A DNA stretch of 64,000 nt from NCBI RefSeq assembly GCF_003635165.1, contig NZ_ML058606.1, positions 1-64,000 of the forward strand, written 5' to 3'. This document shows, piece after piece, positions 43,723-53,608 of this stretch (position 1 is its first letter; each line of letters begins with the position of its first letter). The DNA is from Burkholderia sp. Nafp2/4-1b. GTDB lineage: Bacteria; Pseudomonadota; Gammaproteobacteria; Burkholderiales; Burkholderiaceae. The notes beneath the pieces are model-generated. The model was given only the letters and a program-made list of their open reading frames with translations, had not been told where the DNA came from and searched no databases. The translations under genes and the position numbers were made by a program.

Positions 43723-43968
43723 TCAGTGATGGTGCCAGCCGCCGCGTCCGCCGAAGCCGAAGTTCAGCGACACCGCGGGTCCCCAGTAACCGCCCCACGC
43801 GGGGGCATAGGCGGGCGCCGGGTAGTAGTACGCGGGAGCGGGCTCGACATACACGGGCGCGGGCTGCACCGGCGCCGCCGCATAGCCGGCCGGATAGTAG
43901 CCGTACGGGTAATAACAGCCGGCGAGTGTCGCGCACGCGAGCGCCGCGGCGACGAAGGTCCTGTTCAT
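43723..43968 (-). CDS. Small Tyr/Pro/Ala-rich lipoprotein
   Basis: The 81-residue product has a short signal with lipobox LAGC (ATLAGCYYPYGYYPAG), then a Tyr/Pro/Ala-rich middle (PAPAYYYPAPAYAPAWGGYWG) and a Gly/His-rich end GGRGGWHHH. It is a small surface-layer-like lipoprotein with compositional bias only and no known domain. CGGAG precedes the ATG at 43968. Function unknown; the terminal His cluster might bind metal. Confidence 0.65.
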   Translation of the reverse strand: MNRTFVAAALACATLAGCYYPYGYYPAGYAAAPVQPAPVYVEPAPAYYYPAPAYAPAWGGYWGPAVSLNFGFGGRGGWHHH

Positions 43969-44188
43969 GATGTTTCTCCGGCGGCGCCGGCAATCGGCAG
44001 ATGCTTAAGCTTAGGCCGCGCGGCGATGACACGGTGCGCAAAACGGTAACGGATCATTTCCGCATACGGTCGGATGCGCTGCGGGCGTGCCGCCGCTCGA
44101 TGCAAAAAACGGCGCCTCCGCGATGCGGAAAACGCCGTCTGAAATCAAACCATGCCGCGCGTCACGCGGCAAAAACGGGTGGCCTGGC

Positions 44189-44401
44189 TTACTTGCCGAC
44201 CTGGTTACCGATGATGCCGCCGGCTGCCGCGCCGCCCAGCGTCGACAGCGCATTGCCGCCGATCGCCGCGCCCGCTACACCCCCGACCCCGGCACCGATT
44301 GCCGTATCGCGCTGGCGTCGTGACATCGAATCGCAGGCCGACAGGCTGGCCACCGTTGCCACGAGCAGGGCGCATACCCCAAAACGCCGAATCGAGTTCA
44401 T
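44189..44401 (-). CDS. Glycine-zipper lipoprotein (OsmB-like)
   Basis: The 70-residue product has a signal with lipobox LSAC, followed by two glycine-zipper helices GAGVGGVAGAAIGGNALSTLGGAAAGGIIGNQVG, as in OsmB and related stress-induced outer membrane lipoproteins. ATG 44401 follows AAGGA with 9-base spacing; an upstream in-frame start at 44467 would disrupt the signal. It is likely a small membrane-associated lipoprotein in the outer membrane. Confidence 0.75.
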   Translation of the reverse strand: MNSIRRFGVCALLVATVASLSACDSMSRRQRDTAIGAGVGGVAGAAIGGNALSTLGGAAAGGIIGNQVGK

Positions 44402-44577
44402 GATCGTTGTCCTTGTGGTAGTTGAACGGAGGGCGCGCGACCGGCTGGCGGCCGCGCATGACCCCAATCTACGCGCCGTGCTGCGGGGCTGCTGTAAGCA
44501 CTTGTTAAGCCTCGTACGGTTTCGTAATCAATTGTTTCGCTTGCGCGGGCAGGCACGCGGCGTGCGGGCGCGCCCGC

Positions 44578-44606
44578 AAAAAAGCCCGCTCGAAAGCGGG
44601 CTTTTG
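44578..44606 (-). terminator. Intrinsic terminator for thiC
   Basis: GCCCGCT (44584-44590) pairs with AGCGGGC (44595-44601) around CGAA, flanked by six A before and TTTT after. The U-run on the minus strand falls past the thiC stop at 44648; the symmetric T-run would also stop a plus-strand transcript. Confidence 0.9.
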
Positions 44607-44647
44607 CCGTGCGTCGCGATGCGGTCAGGGCAGACCGCCGCGTGTGC

Positions 44648-46814
<2,167 letters not shown>

Positions 46815-47096
46815 TAGCAGCGCACACGATACACTGGCTTGGCGGCGCTTTCAACCGGCACGGGATCGGCCGTCCCGGTGCGGCCGCAGCATGGCGGGCG
46901 GTACGATGGCCCGTCGAAATGACAGCGCGCGTCGCCGCTCCATGGCTTCATGGCCTCATGGCTGGGCCGGCCCCGGCGAAGCGGTGCAACATGGCGCGCC
47001 TTCGCGCGACCTCAAAAAAATTTTCGCAGCGGCTGTCATTTCCCGCGACGTCGTCCGTCTATTCGGCTCCTTAAACCCATGTTTTGGAGAGATGTC

Positions 47097-47360
47097 ATGA
47101 AAAACGTACTGATCGCCACCTGTGTCGCTGCTTTCGCCACGCTTGCAACGGGCGCGTATGCGCAGAACGACGCGATGTCGCAAAACGGCGCGTCGATGTC
47201 GAAGGACGCGATGGGCCACGACGCGATGGCGAAGGACGGCGCGATGAAGAAGGGCGCCATGAAGAAACATGCGATGAAGAAGGACGCGATGAAGAAGGAC
47301 GAGATGTCGCACGACGAGATGGGCAAGCCGTCGGGCGACAAGATGGCGCCGTCGAACTGA
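47097..47360 (+). CDS. MXKDX pentapeptide-repeat secreted protein
   Basis: The 87-residue product has a Sec signal peptide (FATLATGAYAQ) and a mature part built of repeats such as AMKKD, AMKKG, AMKKH, AMSQN, EMSHD, i.e. Met-X-Lys-Asp-X type pentapeptides. This is the MXKDX repeat family seen in betaproteobacteria. The function is not established. ATG 47097 follows TTGGAGA. A 104-base gap separates it from the cytochrome b gene, so co-transcription is possible. Confidence 0.85.
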   Translation: MKNVLIATCVAAFATLATGAYAQNDAMSQNGASMSKDAMGHDAMAKDGAMKKGAMKKHAMKKDAMKKDEMSHDEMGKPSGDKMAPSN

Positions 47361-47464
47361 CGGAGCCGGGCAGGGCGTGCGGCCGGCGCGTGTGCTCGAC
47401 GACGGCCGCCCGCGTCTCGTTTTGTTTCGACTCGTCTCGTCGACGCGTTCCGGGAGTCCTCATC

Positions 47465-48097
47465 ATGCAAACCGTTCCCGCCACCGGGCGCGCAGCCGTC
47501 ATGCCGCCCGCCCGCAAGATTCATCCGCTGTGGGTGCGCGTGAGCCACTGGCTCAACGCACTCGCGGCCATCCTGATGGCGCTCTCAGGTTGGCGCATCT
47601 ACGATGCGTCGCCGATCTATCCGCCGTTCGTGTTTCCGCACGGCATCACGCTCGGCGGCTGGCTCGGCGGCGCGCTGCAATGGCATTTCGCGGCGATGTG
47701 GCTGCTCGTCGGCAACGGGCTGTTCTACCTGACGATGTCGATCGCGACCGGACGCCTCGCCCGCAAGATGCTGCCCGTCACGCCGGCGTCCGTGTGGCGC
47801 GACGTGCGCGCCGCGCTGCGCGGCCAGCTCGCGCACGACGATCTGAGCGTCTACAACGCGGTGCAGCGTGCCGCGTACCTGGTCGCGATCGTCGATCTGA
47901 TCGTGCTGGTGCTGTCCGGGCTGACGATCTGGAAGTCGGTGCAGTTTCCGCTGCTGCGCGAACTGTTCGGCGGTTACGACAACGCGCGCGTCGTGCATTT
48001 CTGGGCGATGTCGCTGCTCGTCGGGTTCTTCGTCGTGCACGTCGCGATGGCGCTGCTGGTGCCGCGCTCGCTGCTCGCGATGCTGCGCGGGCGCTGA
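47465..48097 (+). CDS. Cytochrome b561-type membrane subunit
   Basis: The 210-residue product has four membrane helices with paired histidines (VRVSHWLNALAAILMALSGWRIYD, WHFAAMWLLVGNGLFYL, LIVLVLSGLTIWKSVQF, ARVVHFWAMSLLVGFFVVHVAMA), the signature of di-heme cytochrome b subunits that pass electrons between the quinone pool and a periplasmic oxidoreductase. The next gene encodes exactly such a molybdopterin enzyme, 29 bases downstream. The ATG at 47465 is chosen from the frame. Confidence 0.83.
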   Translation: MQTVPATGRAAVMPPARKIHPLWVRVSHWLNALAAILMALSGWRIYDASPIYPPFVFPHGITLGGWLGGALQWHFAAMWLLVGNGLFYLTMSIATGRLARKMLPVTPASVWRDVRAALRGQLAHDDLSVYNAVQRAAYLVAIVDLIVLVLSGLTIWKSVQFPLLRELFGGYDNARVVHFWAMSLLVGFFVVHVAMALLVPRSLLAMLRGR

Positions 48098-48126
48098 CCC
48101 GTCAACTCCGGGTGAAGGAAATCATC

Positions 48127-48915
48127 ATGTCGGAATCCGAATACAAGCGCGCTGATTCGCGCTGGGCGCTCGACCGCAAGTCGCTCGAGCTCGACGTGCG
48201 CCGCGAGCTGGAGATGCCGTCGCGGCGGCTGTTCAACCGCCGCATCCTGACGCTCGGCGGCCTGACGATGCTGACCGGCTGCACGCTGAAGGACGACGTG
48301 TCGGTCAACACGTTCCTCGAGAAAGTGTCGCGCATGAACGATCGCGTGCAGGCGTGGCTCTTCAGCGGCGAGCGGCTCGCGCCGACCTACACCGAGGCCG
48401 ACATCACGCGGCCGTTCCCGTTCAACGCGTACTACGGCATCGACGACGTGCCGCACGTCGACGCATCGGCGTACCGGCTCGTGCTGTCGGGCCGCGTGAC
48501 GGGCAAGCGCGTGTGGACGCTCGACGAGTTGTATGCGCTGCCGCACGCGGAGCAGATCACGCGGCACATCTGCGTGGAAGGATGGAGCGCGATCGGGCGC
48601 TGGGGCGGCACGCCGTTCGGCGCGTTCCTGGCACGCGCCGGCGCCGATACGCACGCGAAATTCGTCGGCTTCAAATGCGCGGACGATTACTACGAAAGCA
48701 TCGACATGCCGACCGCACTGCATCCGCAGACGCTGCTCGCATTCGACTACGACGGCCGGCGCCTGCCGCCGGAATTCGGTTTTCCGATGAAGCTGCGGAT
48801 GCCGACCAAGCTCGGCTACAAGAACCCGAAGCACATCATGGAAATCTTCGTGACCGATACCTACCCGGGCGGCTACTGGGTCGACCAGGGCTACAACTGG
48901 TTCGGCGGGTCGTAA
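48127..48915 (+). CDS. Periplasmic molybdopterin oxidoreductase (sulfite oxidase family)
   Basis: The 262-residue product has a Tat-like signal (PSRRLFNRRILTLGGLTMLTGC) ending at C52, possibly lipidated, and a SUOX-type molybdopterin domain with the Mo-ligating cysteine C149 in HICVEGWSAIGRWGG. The closing KNPKHIMEIFVTDTYPGGYW fits the family. It is shorter than MsrP and lacks a C-terminal Mo-dimerisation domain. The partner is the cytochrome b encoded just before it. Substrate unknown; methionine sulfoxide or another S/N-oxide are candidates by family. Confidence 0.85.
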   Translation: MSESEYKRADSRWALDRKSLELDVRRELEMPSRRLFNRRILTLGGLTMLTGCTLKDDVSVNTFLEKVSRMNDRVQAWLFSGERLAPTYTEADITRPFPFNAYYGIDDVPHVDASAYRLVLSGRVTGKRVWTLDELYALPHAEQITRHICVEGWSAIGRWGGTPFGAFLARAGADTHAKFVGFKCADDYYESIDMPTALHPQTLLAFDYDGRRLPPEFGFPMKLRMPTKLGYKNPKHIMEIFVTDTYPGGYWVDQGYNWFGGS

Positions 48916-48960
48916 GCGGCGGGGCGCGCCCGCAAGCGCCCGCCGCGGGGGCCCGCTGCG

Positions 48961-49242
48961 TTACGCGGAGTCGCGCACCTGCAGCTCGACGCGCAGGCCG
49001 ACCGCCGCGGCCATGTTCACGAGCGCGTCGAGCGCGAACAGGTTGATCTTGCCGCGCAACAGATCGGACACGCGCGGCTGCGTGACACCCAGCTGCTTCG
49101 CGGCCTGCGCCTGGCTGAGTTCCAGCTGCGCGATGCGCTGCTTGAGCGCGATCATCAGCTCGGAGCGCAGCTTCATGTTGTCGGCCTCGGCCGGCTGGCC
49201 CTCGATTGCGTCCCAGACGCTCGCATGGCGTTCGTTGCTCAT
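48961..49242 (-). CDS. XRE-type antitoxin (HigA-like)
   Basis: The 93-residue product has an HTH: LKQRIAQLELSQAQAAKQLGVTQPRVSDLLRGKINLFALDALVNMAAAVGL, typical of the antitoxin part of HigB/Gp49-type modules. ATG 49242 overlaps the toxin stop (ATGA at 49239-49242), the translational coupling seen in higBA-type operons with the toxin first. It should bind the toxin and repress the shared promoter through the palindrome at 49586-49603. Confidence 0.85.
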   Translation of the reverse strand: MSNERHASVWDAIEGQPAEADNMKLRSELMIALKQRIAQLELSQAQAAKQLGVTQPRVSDLLRGKINLFALDALVNMAAAVGLRVELQVRDSA

Positions 49243-49592
49243 CGTTTCCTCTCCAACGTCAGTGCCCGATAGCGCCGGGCGGCCAGGTCGATATCGGCCT
49301 GGCAGGTGCGCGCCGATTGCTTGCGAAAGCAGTGCAGCACGTAGATCGCGTCGGCGAAAGTCGCGACGTAGACGATCCGGAAGGCGCCGCTCGTATCGCG
49401 CAGGCGAATTTCCCGCACGCCGGGGCCGACGGTGCGCATCGGCTTCCAATCGTCGGGCGCCAGGCCGCGCTGCACCTGGTCGATCTGGTGGCCGGCTTCG
49501 CGGCGCGCCGACACCGGAAAACCGCGAAGCGCGTCGAGTGCGTTGCCGACGAAGACAACCGGCTTCGGCGGAAGAATGGTGGAATTATACAA
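49239..49592 (-). CDS. HigB/Gp49-family toxin
   Basis: The core KPVVFVGNALDALRGFPVSARREAGHQIDQVQRG and VREIRLRDTSGAFRIVYVATFADAIYVLHCFRKQSART is the RelE-fold Gp49/HigB pattern: a ribosome-dependent mRNA interferase. The length from the chosen start (117 codons) fits the family. The start is uncertain: TTG at 49592 lies inside the palindrome, a GTG at 49664 would put the operator inside the gene, and the conserved core begins only near 49565. A TATAAT -10 element (complement of 49584-49589) suggests transcription starting at about 49577, which fits a leaderless or non-AUG start. Confidence 0.75.
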   Translation of the reverse strand: MYNSTILPPKPVVFVGNALDALRGFPVSARREAGHQIDQVQRGLAPDDWKPMRTVGPGVREIRLRDTSGAFRIVYVATFADAIYVLHCFRKQSARTCQADIDLAARRYRALTLERKR

Positions 49593-49603
49593 AATTTTGT
49601 ATA
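49586..49603. promoter_or_regulatory. Perfect 18-bp palindrome, operator of the toxin-antitoxin unit
   Basis: TATACAAAATTTTGTATA is a perfect 9+9 palindrome, AT-rich in a GC-rich chromosome, overlapping a TATAAT -10 element read on the minus strand. Antitoxin-bound repression of the higBA-like unit is the likely role. Confidence 0.8.
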
Positions 49604-50087
49604 GATGGTGTGCGTTCGAATGGGCGGAGCATGGGCGGCCGGACGGACCGCCGATCGTCACCATAAGCGCGCAACGGCCTGCGTGGGGCGGAACTGGCCG
49701 TCAGGCCGATGCATCGATCGCGATGGGCGGGAACGGATGCCTGGTGGTCTTCGCGGCCCCGCGCGGCACGCATCTGGCACCGGATTCCGTTCGGACGGAT
49801 CCCGGCAAATGTCGCGCCGAAACATCAATCGATATCCTTTCAGACCGGTCTGACGATGCTTTCGAATCCGTGATGCCATAATGCCGAGCGTGCGCAGCCG
49901 AAGCGGCTCGCGCACGTTTTTTTGAGCCTCCGCCGCCGCTTGCCGGTTCTTCTTCGTCGCCGTTCGCACTGCCATGTCGTTCCGCACGTTCGTTTCCGCC
50001 TTCCCGATCCCGTCGGGATCGTTTGCCGGCCTCGCCGGCGTCTTTCAGCGGAGCACGCGACACGTCGTCGTGCGGGCAGGCTGAACG
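49604..50087. other. Intergenic region with orphan terminator, no assigned gene
   Basis: About 480 bases between the toxin-antitoxin palindrome and the EamA-type gene. It contains a 12-bp palindrome CAGACCGGTCTG (49841-49852) and a plus-strand terminator (49889-49923) with no recognised gene before it. A minus-strand frame 49658-49987 (110 codons) and a plus-strand frame ending at 49881 exist, both without domains; neither is supported as coding. Confidence 0.5.
49889..49923 (+). terminator. Orphan intrinsic terminator
   Basis: CGTGCGC-AGCCG (49889-49900) pairs with CGGCTCGCGCACG (49904-49916) with one bulge, loop AAG, followed by seven T. The structure ends a plus-strand transcript whose start and function I cannot identify. 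Confidence 0.8.
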
Positions 50088-51299
50088 ATGACACCGCTCG
50101 ACCGCCTCCTCGATCTCTTCGCCCGCCTGCCGTTCCGCATCCGCCTGCCGCAAAGCCGCGGCGGCCGCGTCGCGCTGGCGCTGGTCTTCATCTATTTCGT
50201 CTGGGGTTCGACCTACAGCGGCCTGCATTTCGCGCTGCAGTCGTTCCCGCCGCTGTTGCTGTCGGGGCTGCGCAACCTGCTCGGCGGGATCGGCCTGTTC
50301 ATCTTCGCGCTGCGGCGCAAGCCCGAATGGCCGACGCTGCTGGAGATCCGCAACTCGGCGATCGTCGGCACGATGCTCGTCGCGCTGTCGTCGGGCACGA
50401 TCGCGCTCGGGATGCGCACGGTCAGCAGCGGCTCGGCCGCGGTGATGGTCGCCACGGTGCCGCTGTTCGCGACCGTGATCGCGGCGGTCGCCGGGCGCCC
50501 GGTGACAAAGGGCGAGTGGGCGGCCGTCGCGCTCGGGATGGTCGGCATCGTCGTGCTGAATTCGGGCGGCGCGGCTGCCGCGAACTCGGCGCTCGGCACG
50601 ATCTGCGTGCTCGCCGGCGCGCTGTTCTGGGCGGGCGGCGCGCATCTCGCAACGCGGCTCAAGCTGCCGTCGGACCTGTTCCTGTCGACGTCGCTGCAGA
50701 TCGGCCTCGGCGGGTTGATGTCCACGCTTGCCGCATGGCTGCTCGGCGAGCGCGTCGAGCAGGTCGCGGCCGTCCCGGTGCTCGCGTTCCTGTACCTGAT
50801 GGTGTTCTGCACGATGGCCGCGTACGTCGCGTACGGCTACCTGATCCGCCATACGAGCCCGATCATCGCGAGCAGCTGCATGTACGTGAACCCGATCGTC
50901 GCGGTCGCGCTCGGCGCGCTGATGCTCGGCGAGCCGGTCACGCAGGCAACCGTGGTCGCGACGGTCGCGATTCTCGGCAGCGTCGGGCTGTCGTTCCTGT
51001 TCGATCCGGCGCGCCGGCCCGCGGCGCGCGCGGCGGCGGACGCTTCGCCGGCCGTTGCGACAGCAGCGGCCGTGACGGCTGAGTCGGCGGACTCGGCCGA
51101 GTCGGCAGCAGGTGCGGCGCCCGCGCCGGAGCAGCCCGCGACGCCGGAGCCGGCGCCGATCCTCACGCCGTCCGCTGTCACGCTCGGGGTGCCGGCGCCG
51201 GCCGCCGTGGTCGATCCGGGCGCGGTCATGGATCCCGCACCGGCCTTCACGGTGCCGCCGCCGGCAGGCGAAGCGGCCGCCGCACGCGCGGACGCGTGA
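50088..51299 (+). CDS. EamA/DMT-family transporter with Ala/Pro-rich tail (YedA-like)
   Basis: The 403-residue product has ten membrane helices in two EamA repeats: ALVFIYFVWGSTYSGLHFALQSFPPLLLSGLRNLLGGI opens the first and YVNPIVAVALGALMLGEPVTQ lies in the second, as in YedA/RhaT-like exporters. After about residue 310 comes an Ala/Pro-rich tail of roughly 90 residues, which is unusual for the family. The substrate is unknown. The ATG at 50088 is chosen by frame; the ribosome site is weak. Confidence 0.8.
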   Translation: MTPLDRLLDLFARLPFRIRLPQSRGGRVALALVFIYFVWGSTYSGLHFALQSFPPLLLSGLRNLLGGIGLFIFALRRKPEWPTLLEIRNSAIVGTMLVALSSGTIALGMRTVSSGSAAVMVATVPLFATVIAAVAGRPVTKGEWAAVALGMVGIVVLNSGGAAAANSALGTICVLAGALFWAGGAHLATRLKLPSDLFLSTSLQIGLGGLMSTLAAWLLGERVEQVAAVPVLAFLYLMVFCTMAAYVAYGYLIRHTSPIIASSCMYVNPIVAVALGALMLGEPVTQATVVATVAILGSVGLSFLFDPARRPAARAAADASPAVATAAAVTAESADSAESAAGAAPAPEQPATPEPAPILTPSAVTLGVPAPAAVVDPGAVMDPAPAFTVPPPAGEAAAARADA

Positions 51300-51323
51300 C
51301 GCCCGCCGCGCGGCCCGCCGCGT

Positions 51324-52523
51324 TCAGCCGTGCCGTGCGCCGCGGTGGTGGAACCAGCCGCCGAGCGCGGTAAACAGCAGCCCGGCCGCGCACATGCCGG
51401 TCCAGCCGAATCCATGCCACGCGGCGACGCCGACCGACGAGCCGAGCGCGCCGCCGATGAAGTAGCACACCATGTACACGGTGTTCACGCGGCTGCGTGC
51501 GTCCGGCTTCAGTGCGTAGATGCGCGACTGGTTCGAGATCTGCGCGGCCTGCACGCCGACATCCAGCACGATCACGCCGATCACCAGCCCGACGAGGCTC
51601 GTCCCCGACAGCGCAAAGATCACGAACGACGCCGCGAGCAGTGCGATCGCGAGCGAGATGATCGCGCGCGGGCCGCGCTTGTCCGCGAAACGGCCGGCAT
51701 ACGGCGCGGCGAGCGCACCGGCCGCCCCGACGATCCCGAACAGCCCCGCGGCCTGCGGGCCGAGATGGAACGGCGCGCCGGCGAGCAGCAGCGTGAGCAC
51801 GGGCCAGAACGCGCTGAACGCGGCGAACAGCGCGGCGCCGGTCAAGGACGCGTCGCGCAGCCCGCGCAACTCGACCGCGAGGTGCCACATCGACCCGAGC
51901 AGCTTGCCGTACGACAGCGTCGAGGTCGGCGAGCTGCGCGGCAGTCGCAGCACGATCACCGCGGCCAGCGCGACCAGCGCCACGACCGACGCGCCGAACA
52001 CTGCCCGCCAGCCGAAATATTCGGCGACGAAGCCGGCCGCCGTGCGTGCCAGCAGGATCCCGAGGAGCAGGCCGCTCATCACGGTGCCGACCGCGTGCCC
52101 GCGTTCGGCCGGCGGCGCGATTTCGGCCGCGAACGGCACCGCCTGCTGCGCGATCGTCGCGAGGATGCCGATCGCGAGGCTCGCGGCGGCGAGCACCGCC
52201 AGCGACGGCGCGGTCGCGGCCACGATCAGTGCGACCGACAGGCCGGCGATCTGCATCAGGATCAGCCCGCGGCGATCGAAACGGTCGCCGAGCGGCGCGA
52301 GCAGGAACATCCCGGCCGCATAGCCGAGCTGCGTCGCGGTCGGCACCGCGCCGATCCACGACGCGCCGTCGGGAAACGCCGAGCGGAAGCTGTCGAGCAG
52401 CGGCTGGTTGTAGTAGATGTTCGCGACCGACACGCCCGCGATCGTCGCGAGCAGCAACAGCAGGCTGCGCGAGTAGTGGGGCGAGGCGGCGTCGGTCGGA
52501 TGGTCGGTGGAGGCGGCGGACAT
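51324..52523 (-). CDS. MFS transporter (multidrug-type)
   Basis: The 399-residue product has twelve predicted membrane helices with MFS signatures: IYYNQPLLDSFRSAFP, LLAPLGDRFDRRGLIL between helices 2 and 3, and YAGRFADKRGPRAIISLAIALL in the second half. It resembles the bacterial drug/metabolite efflux type (MFS_1). The ATG at 52523 is chosen because the longer frame adds only an Arg-rich extension. Its stop faces the EamA gene 24 bases away. Substrate unknown. Confidence 0.85.
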   Translation of the reverse strand: MSAASTDHPTDAASPHYSRSLLLLLATIAGVSVANIYYNQPLLDSFRSAFPDGASWIGAVPTATQLGYAAGMFLLAPLGDRFDRRGLILMQIAGLSVALIVAATAPSLAVLAAASLAIGILATIAQQAVPFAAEIAPPAERGHAVGTVMSGLLLGILLARTAAGFVAEYFGWRAVFGASVVALVALAAVIVLRLPRSSPTSTLSYGKLLGSMWHLAVELRGLRDASLTGAALFAAFSAFWPVLTLLLAGAPFHLGPQAAGLFGIVGAAGALAAPYAGRFADKRGPRAIISLAIALLAASFVIFALSGTSLVGLVIGVIVLDVGVQAAQISNQSRIYALKPDARSRVNTVYMVCYFIGGALGSSVGVAAWHGFGWTGMCAAGLLFTALGGWFHHRGARHG

Positions 52524-52745
52524 GGCGGCAACGGAACGGAGTTGGGCGGCGCGGGGGCGTGCGGCGCAACTGCGATTGCGCGGGCGGCCGGCGCGTCGAT
52601 CGAGGCTGCCGATCATACCGGAGCACCGGAAATCGTGCCGGCGCTCACGGCATGACGCACCGCGAGCGTCCGCTATCGACCGCGATCAGCCACAACGCGC
52701 CCCCGACCACCCCAGCCGCCCACCATGCGCGAGCGATGCGCATGG

Positions 52746-53570
52746 TCAGTCGACCAGCTCCCCGCTCGGTTCATAGAACGGATACGGCCCGTCGCCTTCA
52801 TCGACATACACATGATGGGACATCATCCCCGTGTCCGGCGCATGGGCGTGCACCGCGAACGCCGGCGGCTCGAGCCGGAACGCCGACGGCGCGTCCGTGC
52901 GCAGGTCGAACGCCACCTGATGCGCGGGCGCCGGCACGGCCGACGCGAGCGTGCCGCCGAAGCGAGTGAACATCGTCCGGTGCACGTGGCCGCACAGCAC
53001 GCGCTCGACGTTCGGATAGCCGCGCAGCAGCGCATCGAGTTTCGCGGCGGCGGCGGGCGCGAGGCGCAGCGCGTCCATGTGTCCGATCCCGGACACAAAC
53101 GGCGGGTGATGCAGCGCGACGATTACCGGCCGGTCGCGTGCGGCATCGAGCTGCGCGGCGAGCCACGCGAGCCGGGCGTCACACAGGTCGCCGCCGCTCG
53201 TGCCGGGCACCTGCGAATCGAGCGCGAGCACGCGCACGGCGCCGACGTCGAGCGCGTACTGCACGAATTCGCCGTCCTGCAATTCGGGGCGATCGGCGAA
53301 CGCGCGGCGCAGCCCGGCACGGTCGTCGTGGTTGCCGACCATCAGGTAATACGGAATCTCGAGCGGTGCGAGCAGTTCGCGCAGGTGACGGTATTCGTCG
53401 TCGTGGCCGAAGTCGGTCAGGTCGCCGGTGATGAGCACCGCATCGGGGCGCGGCACCAGCGCGTTCAGCTTCGCGATGCAGCGCGCGAGCGCGGCGGCCG
53501 TGTCGACGCGCCGGTACGCGAGCTGGCCCGGGCGCTTGATGTGGAGATCGCTGATTTGAGCAAGCAGCAT
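52746..53570 (-). CDS. GpdQ-like metallophosphoesterase (cyclic/glycerophosphodiesterase family)
   Basis: The 274-residue product has the five calcineurin-like motifs with all metal ligands: D8/H10 in SDLH, D50 in TGDLTD, N80/H81 in GNHDD, H154/H155 in HHPP, and H195/H197 in GHVH. The overall pattern MLLAQISDLHI..., VDTAAALARCIAKLNAL, VGNHDDRAGLRRAF is close to the GpdQ/CpdA class III phosphodiesterases, which cleave glycerophosphodiesters and other phosphodiesters. It ends a six-gene LacI-ABC operon and follows the ATPase gene by 38 bases. No signal peptide, so it should act on substrate after uptake in the cytoplasm. Confidence 0.85.
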   Translation of the reverse strand: MLLAQISDLHIKRPGQLAYRRVDTAAALARCIAKLNALVPRPDAVLITGDLTDFGHDDEYRHLRELLAPLEIPYYLMVGNHDDRAGLRRAFADRPELQDGEFVQYALDVGAVRVLALDSQVPGTSGGDLCDARLAWLAAQLDAARDRPVIVALHHPPFVSGIGHMDALRLAPAAAAKLDALLRGYPNVERVLCGHVHRTMFTRFGGTLASAVPAPAHQVAFDLRTDAPSAFRLEPPAFAVHAHAPDTGMMSHHVYVDEGDGPYPFYEPSGELVD

Positions 53571-53608
53571 CGTCGTTCCTCGGAATGTCTGGTTATCGTG
53601 GAGCGGTG

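Noticed and set aside
49570..49881. Plus-strand frame that ends just before the orphan terminator
   Set aside because: The peptide has no domain, starts inside the toxin promoter/operator region, and codon composition is not convincing. Kept as part of the unassigned transcript question.
49658..49987. 110-codon minus-strand frame upstream of the EamA gene
   Set aside because: The first 40 residues look plausible, but the rest is Arg/Pro-rich, crosses the orphan terminator and palindrome, and has no ribosome binding site or domain.
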